64,000 nt of DNA from contig NZ_QHLL01000005.1 in the NCBI RefSeq assembly GCF_006864535.1, forward strand, positions 62,001 to 126,000, written 5' to 3'. The notes below the pieces were generated by a model. The model was not told the DNA's origin, did not search any database, and saw nothing but the letters and a program-made list of their open reading frames with translations. Positions 46,264-56,686 of the stretch are shown here, piece by piece. Numbering within the stretch: the first letter of the stretch is position 1; each line of letters begins with the position of its first letter. Source of the stretch: Campylobacter sp. MIT 12-8780 (GTDB taxonomy: Bacteria > Campylobacterota > Campylobacteria > Campylobacterales > Campylobacteraceae). A program made the position numbers and the translations under genes.

Positions 46264-47718
46264 GTGCAAAAAAATAAAGTCTTTAAAAATTTCATCATCA
46301 ATGCCTTGGGTATATTATTTTCTCGTGTTTTAGGGCTAGTTAGAGATGTGCTTTTGGCTTTGTTTTTAGGAGCTGGGCTTTATAGTGATATTTTCTTTGT
46401 GGCTATTAAAATGCCTGCTTTTTTTAGACGCATTTTTGCTGAAGGTGCTTTTGGGCAGAGTTTTTTGCCAAATTTTACTAGTGCGAAAAAAAAAGGCGCT
46501 TTTACCCTTGCTGTTTTGGTGCAGTTTTGTGCTATAGTGTTTTTATTTTGCTTACTGGTAAGTTTTTTTGCTGAGTTTTTTACCAAAATCTTTGCTTTTG
46601 GTTTTAATGCTCAAACTATAGCCATGGCAGCTCCACTTGTGGCTATAAATTTTTGGTATTTGTTTTTTATCTTTTTGGTTACGCTTTTAGGAGCGATTTT
46701 AAATTATGAGCAGAAATTTTTTATCACTTCTTTTTCAAGCTCCTTTTTTAACCTCTGCATAGTTTTAGCAGCTTTTTTTGTTGATGCGAATGAGCCTGAG
46801 AAAAATTTATATTATTTTTCTTATGCCATAGTTTTAAGTGGACTTGCTCAACTCATCTGGCATATCATAGCCTTACGCAATAATGCTGTGATAAAAGCCA
46901 TGTTCTTAAGTATAAAACTTAAAAAAACTAAGGTGCGTTTAAAGAAATTTTACAGCACTTTTTTTCATGGCATATTAGGAAGCTCAGCCACTCAGCTAAG
47001 CACGCTTTTAGATACGACTATAGCAAGCTTTTTACTTACTGGAAGCATTTCTTATCTTTATTATGCAAACCGCGTTTTTCAGCTTCCACTAGCTCTTTTT
47101 GCCATAGCCTTAACTCAAGTTTCTTTTCCAAAGATACTCAAACACCTTAAAAGTGGGGAAGAAAAATTAGCTCTAAGCTTTATGCAAAAGGCTTTAGAAG
47201 CTTTATCTTTTTTACTTATCTTAGCTACCATCATCGGTATAATTTTTGCTCATGAGATCACGGCTTTGCTTTTTGAGAGGGGAAATTTTAGCGATAAAGA
47301 TACCAAGCTTACAGCCTTAGTGCTTATTTCTTATATGCTTGGGCTTTTGCCCTTTGGCTTACAAAAGCTACTCTCACTTTGGTTGTATGCAAAATTCAAG
47401 CAAAAAATCGCTGCGATAATAGCCTTTAAAGCCTTGCTTATTTCTTTAATTTTTTCTTTAGCTTGTGTGTTTTTGATAGAAAATGCAGAGTATAAAGTCA
47501 TAGGCGTATCTTTGGCTAGTTCAGTAAGTGCTTTTTACTTACTTGGTGCAAATATCAAAGAATTTGGTTTTGCGCGTTTTTTTAGCCTTATTCGTTTAAA
47601 ACATTTTCTCATCGCTTGCGTGCTTTTACTAGCTTTTGCTTTACTTTTACTTGAATTTAAAGCTATAATGATACAATGCTTAGTTTATACTTATGAATTT
47701 TTTAAAGGGCTTATATGA
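46264..47718 (+). CDS. murJ: Lipid II flippase MurJ (MviN)
   Basis: A 484-residue membrane protein with 13-14 hydrophobic helices. It has the MurJ pattern: [23 protein letters not shown](LF) in the first helix with the conserved Arg residues, [14 protein letters not shown], and [24 protein letters not shown]. It flips the lipid-linked peptidoglycan precursor across the inner membrane. GTG start at 46264, preceded by AAAGAAAGCAA. It is divergent from the DUF342 operon and overlaps cysS by four bases. Confidence 0.94.
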   Translation: MQKNKVFKNFIINALGILFSRVLGLVRDVLLALFLGAGLYSDIFFVAIKMPAFFRRIFAEGAFGQSFLPNFTSAKKKGAFTLAVLVQFCAIVFLFCLLVSFFAEFFTKIFAFGFNAQTIAMAAPLVAINFWYLFFIFLVTLLGAILNYEQKFFITSFSSSFFNLCIVLAAFFVDANEPEKNLYYFSYAIVLSGLAQLIWHIIALRNNAVIKAMFLSIKLKKTKVRLKKFYSTFFHGILGSSATQLSTLLDTTIASFLLTGSISYLYYANRVFQLPLALFAIALTQVSFPKILKHLKSGEEKLALSFMQKALEALSFLLILATIIGIIFAHEITALLFERGNFSDKDTKLTALVLISYMLGLLPFGLQKLLSLWLYAKFKQKIAAIIAFKALLISLIFSLACVFLIENAEYKVIGVSLASSVSAFYLLGANIKEFGFARFFSLIRLKHFLIACVLLLAFALLLLEFKAIMIQCLVYTYEFFKGLI

Positions 47719-49106
47719 TTTTATTTGATAGTGTTTCAAAGCAAAAAAAAGAGCTAAGTAAAAAACAAGTAAATATCTATCTATGCGGTCCTACAACTTA
47801 TGATCACGCACATTTAGGGCATGCTAGAAGTAGCATTTGTTTTGATTTGTTGCGTAGAGTTTTGCTTGCTCTTAATTTTAAAATAAAATTTGCAAGAAAT
47901 TACACTGATATAGATGATAAAATTCTTAAAAAAATGCAAGAAAACAACCAAAGCCTAGAAGAACTTACCGCCTTTTACATAGCTTCTTATGAAGAGGATA
48001 TGAGGGCTTTAAATGTTTTAGAGCCAAATTTTAAGCCAAGAGCGACACATTTTATCAAAGAAATGATTGTTTTGATACAAGAGCTTATAAATAAAGGCTT
48101 TACTTATACACTTAAAGATGGAATTTATCTTGATACAAGCAAAGATAAAGCCTATCTAAGCCTTTCTCATAGGTGCTTTGAAAACAATATCAGCCGCCTT
48201 GAAAATGAGAGCAAAAAACGCAATGAAAGTGATTTTGTGCTGTGGAAATTTGATGAAAACTTTTATCCTGCAGCCTTTGGTAAAGGGCGTCCAGGTTGGC
48301 ATAGTGAATGCGTTGCCATGATAGAAAGTCTCTTTAAAGAAGGGCTTGATATACATTGTGGAGGTATAGATTTACTTTTTCCTCATCATGAAAATGAGGC
48401 TTGTCAGTGCCGTTTAGCCTTTGATAAAAACCTCGCTTCATTTTGGCTACACAATGGCTTTGTAAAAATTGACGGCGAGAAGATGAGTAAGAGTTTAAAT
48501 AATAGCTTTTTTGTCAAGGACGCTTTAAAATCTTTTCAAGGAGAAGTCTTAAGGCTATATCTTTTAAGCTCACATTATAGGGCACATTTTTCTTATTCTT
48601 TGCAGGATTTAGCTGGGGCTAAAAAAAGGCTTGATAAGCTTTACCGCCTTAAAAAACGCTTAGGTTTAGAGGCTTTTAAGGACTTAGAAACTCAAGAATC
48701 AAAAGAAAGCTTTAAAAGCGAGCTTGCTTTAAATTTGCTTTTCAATTTAAAAGATGATTTAAATATCTCAGCAGCCCTTGCAAGCTTTGATGAGTTTATA
48801 AACGAGAGTAATCAAAAGCTTGATGAAGATAGTAAAAACAAAGCCTTAAAAGCCGAGCTTAGCAAAGCCTTAGAAGAAGCTTGTTTGATCTTGGGGCTTG
48901 GTTTTTTAGATACAAATGCGTATTTTCAATTTGGCGTAAGTAAAGATGAGCTTGACTTTATTGAGGAGCAAATCGCCTTAAGAGCTGAAGCAAAAAAAGA
49001 AAAAGACTTTCAAAAAGCCGATGCAATCAGAGCAAATTTACTTGCAAAAGGCATTAGCTTGCAAGATACACCAAATGGCGTAGTATGGGAAAAAAATAAT
49101 GAATAA
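47715..49106 (+). CDS. cysS: Cysteinyl-tRNA synthetase
   Basis: A 463-residue class I synthetase. [18 protein letters not shown] holds the first zinc Cys and HIGH motif (HLGH near residue 37); GWHSECVAM and HHENEACQC complete the zinc site; KMSKS stands near 262. ATG 47715 overlaps the murJ stop (ATGA). Standard length for the enzyme. Confidence 0.97.
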   Translation: MILFDSVSKQKKELSKKQVNIYLCGPTTYDHAHLGHARSSICFDLLRRVLLALNFKIKFARNYTDIDDKILKKMQENNQSLEELTAFYIASYEEDMRALNVLEPNFKPRATHFIKEMIVLIQELINKGFTYTLKDGIYLDTSKDKAYLSLSHRCFENNISRLENESKKRNESDFVLWKFDENFYPAAFGKGRPGWHSECVAMIESLFKEGLDIHCGGIDLLFPHHENEACQCRLAFDKNLASFWLHNGFVKIDGEKMSKSLNNSFFVKDALKSFQGEVLRLYLLSSHYRAHFSYSLQDLAGAKKRLDKLYRLKKRLGLEAFKDLETQESKESFKSELALNLLFNLKDDLNISAALASFDEFINESNQKLDEDSKNKALKAELSKALEEACLILGLGFLDTNAYFQFGVSKDELDFIEEQIALRAEAKKEKDFQKADAIRANLLAKGISLQDTPNGVVWEKNNE

Positions 49107-50844
49107 AACGCGTAAAGATATGAATTTAAAAGAAGTTTTGATCCGCTTTAAGCCTTATTATATAGAGCATAAGCTTTATTTTTTACTTGTGGGTGTTGGC
49201 ATTATCTTAAGTGCAGCTGGGACATCTTTAAGTGCTTGGATAATGGAGCCGGTGATTAATGGAATTTTTATTAACAAGGGCAAGGAAATGCTGTATTATC
49301 TGCCTCTTGGTATCATTGGGGTGTATTTGCTTAAAGATATAGGTATGTATATACAAAGCTATTATACAGCCTTTATAGGCACACGTATTTTGCAAAAACT
49401 TCGCGATCATATGCTTAAAAATATACTCAGCCTTGATATGCACTTTTTTCATAAGTATAGAAGCGGAGAATTGATGAGCCGCTGCACCGGCGATATAGGG
49501 GCTTTACAAAGCATAGTTTCAAACATAATCCCTGAGTTTATAAGGGATTTTATTATGGTTGTGGGGCTTTTGGCTGTAGTGATTTATCAAAGTCCAACTC
49601 TGGCTTTTTTTGCCCTTGTTGTTATCCCACTTGCTCTATATCCGCTCATACTTTTTGCAAAAAAATTAAGAAAGATAGGACACGCTTCTCAAGAAAAAAA
49701 TGCTGATATGCTTTCAAGATTAAGCGAAATTTTTTCAAATATAGAGCTTATTAAAGCCAATAATGCTCATACTAAAGAAGAACTTAAATTTAGCAAGGAA
49801 AATCAAGAGCTTGCTCGGCTAAGCTTAAAAAGTGCAAGGGTTGATGCGGCTATTAGTCCTATCATGGAAATTTTTGGCTCTATAGGTGTTGCTGTAGTGA
49901 TCTTTATAGGTGGAAAAGAAGTTGTTGATGGTTCGCTTGATGTGGGTAAGTTTTCAAGTTTTATTACTGCGCTTTTTATGGCTTACACTCCGCTTAAAAA
50001 ACTCTCATCAATGTATGGACGCATACAAGGAGCAATGGCAGCAAGTGAAAGAGTGTTTTATCTGCTTGACTTAAGAGCTGAAATTCAAGATGGCAAAGAC
50101 GAGCTTAAACACATACAAAGGATAGAGTTTAAAAATGTGTATTTGCGTTATGAAGATGATAAGCACGCACTTAATGGCACAAGCTTTGCTTTTGAAAAAG
50201 GACAAATTTGTGCTTTAGTTGGACCAAGTGGGGGTGGAAAAAGCTCTATCATCAATCTTTTGCTAAGATTTTATGACAAACAAAAGGGTGAAATTTTACT
50301 CAATGAAAAAGATATCACAAACTATACTTTAAAATCCCTCCGCCTTAGAATCGCCCTAGTGACTCAAAATATCTATCTTTTTAATGATACAATCGCTGAA
50401 AATGTCGCTTATAGTGAGGAATTTGATGAAGCAAGGGTGATACAAGCTTTAAAAGAAGCAAGTGCGTATGATTTTGTGCAAGATTTAGGTGGTATAAATG
50501 CCGTGTTGCAAGAGCATGGTAAAAATTTAAGCGGAGGGCAAAAACAACGCATAGCTATAGCAAGGGCTTTGTATAAAAATCCAGACTTACTCATCTTTGA
50601 TGAAGCCACTTCAGCTCTTGATAATGAAAGCGAAAAGGCTATAGTTTCAAGTATAGAAAAGCTAAAAAAAGATCACGCCATACTCATCATCGCTCACCGC
50701 CTTAGCACTATAGAAAATGCTGATACTATAGTTGTGGTTGAAAAGGGCAAGGTTATAGCCACAGGAAATGATGCTTATTTGCTTGAACATTGTAGCTTAT
50801 ATAAGAAATTTAAAGAAAAAAGTGCTCAAGGAGAAGAAATTTAA
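49099..50844 (+). CDS. MsbA-like ABC exporter (fused membrane and ATPase domains)
   Basis: A 581-residue half-transporter: six membrane helices in the first ~310 residues, then the ATPase with Walker [10 protein letters not shown] near residue 376, signature [15 protein letters not shown] near 478, Walker [13 protein letters not shown] and H-loop IIAHRLST. Similar to MsbA, the lipid A-core flippase; C. jejuni Cj0803 at the same place is annotated this way (also related to WlaB/PglK). ATG 49099 overlaps the end of cysS by eight bases. The lipid substrate is inferred only. Confidence 0.85.
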   Translation: MNKTRKDMNLKEVLIRFKPYYIEHKLYFLLVGVGIILSAAGTSLSAWIMEPVINGIFINKGKEMLYYLPLGIIGVYLLKDIGMYIQSYYTAFIGTRILQKLRDHMLKNILSLDMHFFHKYRSGELMSRCTGDIGALQSIVSNIIPEFIRDFIMVVGLLAVVIYQSPTLAFFALVVIPLALYPLILFAKKLRKIGHASQEKNADMLSRLSEIFSNIELIKANNAHTKEELKFSKENQELARLSLKSARVDAAISPIMEIFGSIGVAVVIFIGGKEVVDGSLDVGKFSSFITALFMAYTPLKKLSSMYGRIQGAMAASERVFYLLDLRAEIQDGKDELKHIQRIEFKNVYLRYEDDKHALNGTSFAFEKGQICALVGPSGGGKSSIINLLLRFYDKQKGEILLNEKDITNYTLKSLRLRIALVTQNIYLFNDTIAENVAYSEEFDEARVIQALKEASAYDFVQDLGGINAVLQEHGKNLSGGQKQRIAIARALYKNPDLLIFDEATSALDNESEKAIVSSIEKLKKDHAILIIAHRLSTIENADTIVVVEKGKVIATGNDAYLLEHCSLYKKFKEKSAQGEEI

Positions 50845-50899
50845 AAGCCATTTTTTAGCTAAGCTTGGCTACAATTTTTAAAAATAATCAAGGAAAAAT

Positions 50900-51958
50900 A
50901 TGAGTTATGAATTTTTCAAACCCTTGCTTTTTAAGCTTGATCCAGAAAATGCACATCATTTAGCCGAGTGGGCTTTAAGAAGCTTAAATTTTGTGTGTCC
51001 GGGGGCTTTGAGTTTTTTAGCTAAAAATTATATCGTTGATGATGATAGCCTTAAACAAGAACTTTGTGGCTTGTATTTTAACAATCCTGTGGGTTTAGCT
51101 GGTGGTTTTGATAAAAATGCGACTATGATACGTCCTTTAAGTGCTCTTGGTTTTGGCTTTTTAGAATTTGGCACTTTTACGCCAAAAGCTCAAAAGGGCA
51201 ATGACAAGCCTCGTTTGTTTCGCCTCATAGAACAAGAAAGCTTGCAAAATGCTATGGGTTTTAACAATGAAGGCAAGGATAAAATTGCTTCAAGGCTAGC
51301 TAATCTTTATCCTTTCATACTTCCACTTGGTGCAAATATAGGCAAAAACAAAACTACAAGCAATGAAGAGGCTTTGAGCGATTATCTTATTTTGCTTAAG
51401 AGTTTTGAAAATTTGTGTGATTATTTTATCATCAATATCTCCTCGCCAAATACGCAAAATTTAAGGGATTTACAAAGTGAAAATTTTATCAAAGAGCTTT
51501 TCAAAGAGGCTAAAGCTATCACTTCAAAGCCTATTTTTCTTAAAATTGCTCCTGATATGAGTATAGATGAAGCCTTAAAACTTTGTGAATGCGCGATCAA
51601 AGAAGGAGTAAGTGGGCTTATCATCGCAAATACTAGCACAGATTATTCTTTACTTGATAATAACCGCACCTTTGGAGGCATTAGTGGTAAGCTTATACAA
51701 GAAAAAAGTGGGATATTTTTTAAAGAGCTAGCGAAAACACTTTTTGGTAAAACCTTGCTTATCGCAAGTGGGGGCATTGATAGTGCTGAGGTGGCGTATG
51801 AGAGGATTAAAAATGGAGCAAATTTAGTGCAAGTTTATACAGCTTTTATCTATAAAGGACCAAGCATAGCCGCACAAATTAATCAAGGCTTAGTTGAGCT
51901 TTTAAGAAAAGATCAATTCGTGCATATCAGTCAAGCAGTAGGAGCAAATTTAAAATGA
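50900..51958 (+). CDS. pyrD: Dihydroorotate dehydrogenase, quinone-dependent (class 2)
   Basis: A 352-residue enzyme. The N-terminal amphipathic helix (YEFFKPLLFKLDPENAHHLAEWAL) marks the membrane-bound class 2 type. Then comes the FMN barrel with NPVGLAGGFDKNA, EFGTFTPKAQKGNDKPRLFRL, NISSPNTQNLRDLQ with the catalytic Ser, IIANTSTDYS and IASGGIDSAEVAYERI. It oxidises dihydroorotate in pyrimidine synthesis, giving electrons to quinone. AAGGAAAAAT precedes the ATG. It overlaps the M16 gene by four bases. Confidence 0.96.
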   Translation: MSYEFFKPLLFKLDPENAHHLAEWALRSLNFVCPGALSFLAKNYIVDDDSLKQELCGLYFNNPVGLAGGFDKNATMIRPLSALGFGFLEFGTFTPKAQKGNDKPRLFRLIEQESLQNAMGFNNEGKDKIASRLANLYPFILPLGANIGKNKTTSNEEALSDYLILLKSFENLCDYFIINISSPNTQNLRDLQSENFIKELFKEAKAITSKPIFLKIAPDMSIDEALKLCECAIKEGVSGLIIANTSTDYSLLDNNRTFGGISGKLIQEKSGIFFKELAKTLFGKTLLIASGGIDSAEVAYERIKNGANLVQVYTAFIYKGPSIAAQINQGLVELLRKDQFVHISQAVGANLK

Positions 51959-53202
51959 TCGCTTATGAAAAACAAGTGTTAAAAAACAAATTTGAAGTTT
52001 ATGCTTTTCCAGTCAATGAAAAAAGCGGAGTTATAAGTGTAGATATTTTTTATAAGGTTGGCTCAAGAAATGAAGTTTTAGGCAAAAGTGGCATAGCTCA
52101 TATGCTTGAACACTTAAATTTTAAAAGCACAAAAAATTTAAAAGCAGGGGAATTTGATGAGATAGTAAAAGGCTTTGGAGGGGTTGATAATGCAAGCACA
52201 GGCTTTGATTATACGCATTATTATATCAAATGCTCTAAAGACAATTTAGACAAGGCTTTGTGGCTTTTTGCTGAACTTATGCAAAACTTAAATTTAAAAG
52301 ATGAGGAATTTCAGCCAGAGCGTCAAGTCGTGCTTGAAGAAAGACTTTGGAGAACTGATAATAGCCCTCTTGGGTATTTGTATTTTCGCCTTTTTAACAA
52401 TGCCTTTTTATACCACCCTTATCACTGGACACCAATTGGCTTTATGAAAGACATTGAAAATTGGAGTATAGAAGACATTAAAGAGTTTCACCAAACCTTT
52501 TACCAGCCACAAAATGCTTTTTTGCTTGTTAGTGGAGATATCAAAGCAGCTGAAGTTTTTGAGTGCGCAAATAAGCATTTTTCTCATATTAAAAATAAGG
52601 GTAAGATACCAAAACTACACACCAAAGAGCCAAAGCAAGATGGGGCTAAACGCATAGAAATTCAAAAAGAAAGTGGCACACAAATGCTCGCTCTTGGCTT
52701 TAAAATCCCAAATTTTAAGCACAAAGATATACCAGCCTTGCAAGCCTTAAGCGAGCTTTTAGGCAATGGAAAAAGCTCTTTAATCAATGAAATTTTAGTT
52801 GATAAACTAGGGCTTATAAACGAGCATTATGCCTTTTGCAATGAGAGTATAGATGAGAATTTATTTATTTTCATTTGTATTTGTAATGTGGGTGTAAAAG
52901 CCGAGCAAGTCGAACAAGAACTGCTTAAAATTTTACAAAGTATCAAACAAGAAAAGCTTGAAAAAGAAGTGCTTGTAAAGATTAAAAATAGTGTTAAAAG
53001 TGATTTTATCTTTTCTTTAGCAAATGCAAGCTCGGTAAGCAATGTATATGGAAATTTCATCGCCAAAGGAGATTTAACGCCCTTGCTAGAATATGAAAAA
53101 AATATCTCACAACTTGAACTAAAAGATTTAGTAAGAGTAGCTAAAAAGTATTTTACAGCTAAAAACTCAACCACACTCATCTTGAGAAAGGACAAAAAAT
53201 GA
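51955..53202 (+). CDS. M16 family zinc metallopeptidase
   Basis: A 415-residue protein with the inverted zinc motif HMLEH (near residue 48, in [15 protein letters not shown]) and the downstream glutamates in [10 protein letters not shown]; the second, inactive M16 half ([21 protein letters not shown] onwards) follows. It resembles processing peptidase/PqqF-like proteins. No signal peptide is visible, so cytoplasmic as read. It overlaps pyrD and dapA by four bases each (ATGA type), showing a coupled pyrD-M16-dapA unit, as in C. jejuni (Cj0804-0806). Substrate unknown. Confidence 0.88.
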   Translation: MIAYEKQVLKNKFEVYAFPVNEKSGVISVDIFYKVGSRNEVLGKSGIAHMLEHLNFKSTKNLKAGEFDEIVKGFGGVDNASTGFDYTHYYIKCSKDNLDKALWLFAELMQNLNLKDEEFQPERQVVLEERLWRTDNSPLGYLYFRLFNNAFLYHPYHWTPIGFMKDIENWSIEDIKEFHQTFYQPQNAFLLVSGDIKAAEVFECANKHFSHIKNKGKIPKLHTKEPKQDGAKRIEIQKESGTQMLALGFKIPNFKHKDIPALQALSELLGNGKSSLINEILVDKLGLINEHYAFCNESIDENLFIFICICNVGVKAEQVEQELLKILQSIKQEKLEKEVLVKIKNSVKSDFIFSLANASSVSNVYGNFIAKGDLTPLLEYEKNISQLELKDLVRVAKKYFTAKNSTTLILRKDKK

Positions 53203-54089
53203 ATACAAAATCCATCACCGGAGCCATGACAGCTCTTGCAACGCCGTTTAAAAATGGCAAGCTTGATGAGCAGACTTTTCACAAGCTCATCAAAAGACAA
53301 ATTCAAAACGGCATAGATGCTGTAGTGCCTGTTGGCACCACTGGAGAAAGTGCGACTTTAACGCATGAGGAGCATAGAATTTGCATAGAAATCGCTGTTG
53401 ATGCGTGCAAAGGCACAAATACAAAGGTTTTAGCAGGAGCTGGCTCAAATGCTACTCATGAAGCTGTTGATTTGGCTCAATTTGCTGCTAAACACAAGGC
53501 TGATGGGATTTTAAGCGTTACGCCTTATTACAACAAGCCTACTCAAGAAGGGCTTTATCAGCATTATAAAGCTATAGCACAAAGTGTTGCAATTCCTGTG
53601 CTTTTATATAATGTGCCGGGCAGAACAAGTTGTGAGATAGAAACAAATACCATCATAAGGCTTTTTAGAGATTGTGAGAATATTTATGGGGTTAAAGAAG
53701 CAAGTGGGAATATGAATAAATGCGTGGATTTACTCGCTCATGAGCCAAGAATGATAGTTATAAGTGGGGATGATGCTATTAATTATCCTATACTTTCAAA
53801 TGGCGGAAAAGGCGTCATCTCAGTAACTTCAAATCTCTTGCCTGATATGATAGCAAAGCTTACGCATTTAGCTTTAGATGAGGATTATAAGGGTGCAAAG
53901 GCTATCAATGACAAGCTTTATAATATCAATCAAGTTTTATTTTGTGAAAGCAATCCTATACCATTAAAAGCTGCGATGCATTTGTGTGGTTTGCTTGAAA
54001 GTTTAGAATACCGCCTGCCTTTAGTTGCTCCAAGCAAAGAAACATTAAAAAAACTTGAAGAGGTTTTAAAGCAATATGAGATCGTTTAA
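53199..54089 (+). CDS. dapA: 4-hydroxy-tetrahydrodipicolinate synthase
   Basis: A 296-residue TIM-barrel lyase condensing pyruvate with aspartate semialdehyde, the first step of the diaminopimelate/lysine branch. It shows [28 protein letters not shown] (Tyr), and the Schiff-base Lys in YGVKEASGN near residue 166, plus [10 protein letters not shown]. The N-terminus [14 protein letters not shown] is typical. ATG overlaps the M16 stop. Confidence 0.97.
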   Translation: MNTKSITGAMTALATPFKNGKLDEQTFHKLIKRQIQNGIDAVVPVGTTGESATLTHEEHRICIEIAVDACKGTNTKVLAGAGSNATHEAVDLAQFAAKHKADGILSVTPYYNKPTQEGLYQHYKAIAQSVAIPVLLYNVPGRTSCEIETNTIIRLFRDCENIYGVKEASGNMNKCVDLLAHEPRMIVISGDDAINYPILSNGGKGVISVTSNLLPDMIAKLTHLALDEDYKGAKAINDKLYNINQVLFCESNPIPLKAAMHLCGLLESLEYRLPLVAPSKETLKKLEEVLKQYEIV

Positions 54090-54169
54090 GTATATCAAAG
54101 CCATAAGCTCAAATTTTAAAAGCAAGAATTTATTTTTGAAAAATTCCTGTTTAGACAAAGAGGCAAGCT

Positions 54170-54769
54170 ATGTTTAACCGCTTTGTGTGGCAGTATGTTT
54201 TTGCCTTTATTTTTATCGTTTATGTGTTGGTAAGTTATAGTGCTTATGATGAGCTTATGGCAAATATTATCCGCTTTGTGGGCTTTTGCTGTGTGATTGT
54301 AGGCGTTATTGGCAGGCTTTATGCGACGATTTTTATCGGTGGTATGAAAAATGAAGGCACAGATGGGACTCATTTTATTGATTATGGAGCTTATAGCTTG
54401 TGCCGCAATCCTTTGTATTTTTTCTCTTTTATCGCCTTTATAGGGCTTGTAGCTTTAAAAGCTCAGCTTAGTCTTATCATCATCGCAGTGATTTTTTATC
54501 TATGGGTGTATCACTATACGATTAAAGGGGAAGAAAATTTCTTGCGTTCTAAATTTGGAAGTAAATATGAAGAGTTTCTAGCTAAAACTTCAAGATTTTT
54601 TCCAAAATTTAAAGATTTTTATGTGCCTTATGAGATTAAAATGCGCCCAGAGTTTTTTCATAAAGAACTTATGAGAAGTATAAATTGGTTTTTGGGAGCT
54701 TTTGCACTTTTGCTTGTGGAAATTTTACATCAAGGCGAGTTTTTACCAAATTTGCTTAAAGTGTATTAG
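54170..54769 (+). CDS. Isoprenylcysteine carboxyl methyltransferase-like membrane methyltransferase
   Basis: A 199-residue membrane protein with four to five helices. The C-terminal half has the ICMT/PEMT signature: GAYSLCRNPLYFFSF (family 'G.Y...RNP.Y') and the cofactor motif GEENFLRSKFGSKYEEF (family 'EE..L...FG.eY..Y'). These enzymes methylate a lipid or small molecule from S-adenosylmethionine. The cysteine-prenyl reaction of eukaryotes does not apply here; the substrate is unknown. It sits 80 bases after dapA and 66 bases before fabL. AGAGGC before the ATG is a weak ribosome-binding site. Confidence 0.8.
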   Translation: MFNRFVWQYVFAFIFIVYVLVSYSAYDELMANIIRFVGFCCVIVGVIGRLYATIFIGGMKNEGTDGTHFIDYGAYSLCRNPLYFFSFIAFIGLVALKAQLSLIIIAVIFYLWVYHYTIKGEENFLRSKFGSKYEEFLAKTSRFFPKFKDFYVPYEIKMRPEFFHKELMRSINWFLGAFALLLVEILHQGEFLPNLLKVY

Positions 54770-54835
54770 CTGTTTTTTAAGCAAGATTTGATAAAATTTA
54801 GACTTTAAAAGATTATATAGTTAAAGGAAGAGAAT

Positions 54836-55615
54836 ATGAAAGATTTCTTTAAGGGAAAAACCCTTGTCATAAGTGGTGGCACAAGGGGTATTGGCAAAGC
54901 TATAGTATATGAATTTGCTAAAGTTGGAGCAAATGTTGCTTTCACTTATAATTCAAACGCTGATATAGCTTCAAGTTTGGTAGAAGAGCTTGAAAGAGAT
55001 TATGCTATAAAAGCAAGAGCGTATGAGTTTAATATACTTGAGCCAGAAACCTATAAAGAGCTTTTTGAAAAGATTGATGCAGACTTTGATAGGGTGGATT
55101 TTTTTATCTCAAATGCCATTATCTCAGGACGCGCTGTAGTAGGTGGATATACTAAATTTATGAAGCTTCGCCCAAGAGGGATTAACAATATCTTTACAGC
55201 CACAGTAAATGCTTTTGTAGTAGGCGCTCAAGAAGCTGCTAAAAGAATGGAAAAAGTTGGTGGGGGTTCTATCATATCCATCTCATCGACTGGAAATTTA
55301 GTCTATATTGAAAATTACGCAGGGCATGGCACAGCAAAAGCTGCTGTTGAGGCTATGGCAAGATACGCTGCAACTGAACTTGGGGACAAAAACATACGCG
55401 TAAATGTAGTAAGTGGCGGTCCTATAGAAACAGACGCTTTAAGAGGCTTTACAAATTATGAAGAAGTCAAGCAAGCTACTATTGATCTTAGCCCACTTAA
55501 CCGCATGGGACAGCCTGAAGACTTAGCCGGTGCATGTTTATTCTTGTGTTCTGAAAAAGCCAGCTGGGTAACAGGACACACTTTCATCGTAGATGGTGGC
55601 ACAACTTTTAAATAA
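54836..55615 (+). CDS. fabL: Enoyl-ACP reductase of FabL type (short-chain dehydrogenase fold)
   Basis: A 259-residue Rossmann enzyme. SGGTRGIGKAI near residue 12 binds NADPH, the catalytic pair is Y-x6-K (YAGHGTAK near residues 162-169) rather than the Y-x3-K of ordinary ketoreductases, and VNVVSGGPIETDALRGF closely follows the Bacillus and Helicobacter FabL pattern. It would reduce the enoyl-ACP double bond in the last step of fatty acid elongation. If FabI is present elsewhere in the genome this is a second enoyl reductase. AAAGGAAGAG precedes the ATG. Confidence 0.82.
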   Translation: MKDFFKGKTLVISGGTRGIGKAIVYEFAKVGANVAFTYNSNADIASSLVEELERDYAIKARAYEFNILEPETYKELFEKIDADFDRVDFFISNAIISGRAVVGGYTKFMKLRPRGINNIFTATVNAFVVGAQEAAKRMEKVGGGSIISISSTGNLVYIENYAGHGTAKAAVEAMARYAATELGDKNIRVNVVSGGPIETDALRGFTNYEEVKQATIDLSPLNRMGQPEDLAGACLFLCSEKASWVTGHTFIVDGGTTFK

Positions 55616-55623
55616 ATCTACCA

Positions 55624-55643
55624 AAAAGCCTTTTTGGGCTTTT
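55624..55643 (+). terminator. Terminator after fabL
   Basis: AAAAGCC, loop, GGCTTTT, eight bases past the fabL stop. The stem arms supply their own T-rich tail. The following 226 bases up to the ferritin gene hold only AT-rich sequence and the ferritin terminator. Confidence 0.6.
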
Positions 55644-55824
55644 GCTCGCTTGTTTAATCCTTAAAATTATATTTTTTAACACTATCATTTTAAAGACAAA
55701 GCACCGCTGTGCTATTAGTAAGTAAAAGCTAGAAAAACAAAAAAGAGACAAAAAAATCTGTTATTTTAAATAAAATTTGATAAGATTATAAAAACTCAAA
55801 AAAATTATAAAGCAAAATGAATTC

Positions 55825-55860
55825 AATAAAAAGCGTGGCTTAAAATCACTTAAAAGCCAC
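55825..55860 (-). terminator. Terminator of the ferritin gene (minus strand)
   Basis: GTGGCTT (55835-55841) pairs with AAGCCAC (55854-55860); read on the minus strand the stem is followed by GCTTTTTATT. It starts ten bases past the ferritin stop. Confidence 0.75.
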
Positions 55861-55869
55861 ACCAAGTTT

Positions 55870-56364
55870 TTAGCCTTTAGCTAAAGTTTTGATATACGCA
55901 TCAGCAAGATAAAGCCCATTTGCGTGATCGCCAATAAGCTTGATTTTATCAACTATACCTCTAAAAAGTGCTTCTTCTTCGTGCTGTTCAGCAACATACC
56001 ATTGAAGGAAGTTAAAAGTTGGATAGTCTTTTTTGATCAGCATAAAATCAACCAAATCATTAATTGACTTTGTGATGAACTGCTCGTGTTTATATGTTTT
56101 TTCAAACACATCAAGCAAGGATTTAAACTCATCATCTGGTTTTGCAACTTCAGCAAGTTTGACATGTGAATCTGTCTCATTAAGGTAAGTGATGAGTTTT
56201 TTAGCATGATCGCTTTCTTCACCAGCATGTTCAAATAAAAACAAGCCAGCACCATCATAACTATTTTCATAGCACCAAGAACTCATACTAAGATACAAAT
56301 TCGCCGCGAACATTTCTTTGTTGATTTGCTCGTTAAGTAGAGCAATAACTTCTTTTGAAAGCAT
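55870..56364 (-). CDS. ftn: Non-haem ferritin
   Basis: A 164-residue four-helix iron-storage protein, 24 of which form a shell. Ferroxidase ligands are visible: E17 (NKEMFAANLYLSMSSW), E49/E50 with H53 (HAGEESDHAKKL), and E94 and Q127-region (AEQHEEEALF). The standard ferritin length and C-terminal NGLYLADAYI fit. Start ATG 56364 follows AAAAAGGAGAAAGTT. It corresponds to C. jejuni Cft, which protects against iron and oxidative stress. It is divergent from pstS across a 322-base regulatory region. Confidence 0.95.
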   Translation of the reverse strand: MLSKEVIALLNEQINKEMFAANLYLSMSSWCYENSYDGAGLFLFEHAGEESDHAKKLITYLNETDSHVKLAEVAKPDDEFKSLLDVFEKTYKHEQFITKSINDLVDFMLIKKDYPTFNFLQWYVAEQHEEEALFRGIVDKIKLIGDHANGLYLADAYIKTLAKG

Positions 56365-56396
56365 AACTTTCTCCTTTTTTTTGATTTTGTGAGAAA

Positions 56397-56405
56397 ATTA
56401 TAGCA
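56397..56405 (-). promoter_or_regulatory. Extended -10 promoter of the ferritin gene
   Basis: Read on the minus strand: TGCTATAAT, a perfect extended -10 (TGn + TATAAT), 33 bases upstream of the ferritin ATG. No -35 is needed for such promoters in Campylobacter. Confidence 0.7.
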
Positions 56406-56442
56406 CAATTTTTTAATTTTTTTACAAAAAATGAAAAAAAAT

Positions 56443-56468
56443 TTATCAAAATTATTTTATTTTGATAA
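56443..56468. promoter_or_regulatory. 26-bp palindrome 1, putative operator
   Basis: TTATCAAAAT, 6-base spacer TATTTT, ATTTTGATAA: perfect 10-bp arms. It lies about 40 bases upstream of the ferritin -10 element. The same design recurs at 56537. The binding protein is unknown; the arm does not fit the Fur, PerR or Pho patterns as I know them. Confidence 0.5.
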
Positions 56469-56536
56469 TAAAAAGTGCTTTTTAAACCTTGATATTTTAG
56501 TATAAATATACCTAAAAATAGACTTTTAAACTTATA

Positions 56537-56562
56537 TTATCAAAAATATAAGTTTTTGATAA
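56537..56562. promoter_or_regulatory. 26-bp palindrome 2, putative operator
   Basis: TTATCAAAAA, spacer TATAAG, TTTTTGATAA: perfect 10-bp arms with the same 6-base spacing as the site at 56443, 94 bases away centre to centre. A degenerate third copy (TTATCAAAAA intact, right arm decayed) stands at 56585-56610. An overlapping inverted repeat AAACTTATATT/AATATAAGTTT (56528-56555) is also perfect. These sites fill the region between ferritin and pstS. Confidence 0.5.
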
Positions 56563-56622
56563 TATCATTATTTAAAGAAAATATTTATCAAAAATATGAG
56601 ATTTTTTTAAATAAAATGATAT

Positions 56623-56654
56623 GTTTCTAAAAAGTTTCTTTTTTATCTTACACT
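56623..56654 (+). promoter_or_regulatory. Pho-box promoter of pstS
   Basis: Direct repeats GTTTC at 56623 and 56634, eleven bases apart (one helical turn), then a -10 element TACACT at 56649-56654, fifteen bases after the start of the second repeat. The same geometry precedes pstC. In C. jejuni the PhosS/PhosR two-component system controls the pst genes through such repeats under phosphate limitation. Confidence 0.7.
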
Positions 56655-56686
56655 TTGCATGCTTAAATTATTTTTTAGGAGAAAAA

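Noticed and set aside
46488-46500. A-rich run in murJ and other A/T homopolymers as phase-variation tracts
   Set aside because: Short A/T runs are everywhere in this AT-rich genome and the frames containing them are intact. Only the two G9 tracts behave as switches.
56621-56686. Longer pstS start at ATG 56621
   Set aside because: That ATG lies ahead of the Pho-box repeats and -10 element, while ATG 56687 has a ribosome-binding site and begins a proper signal peptide.
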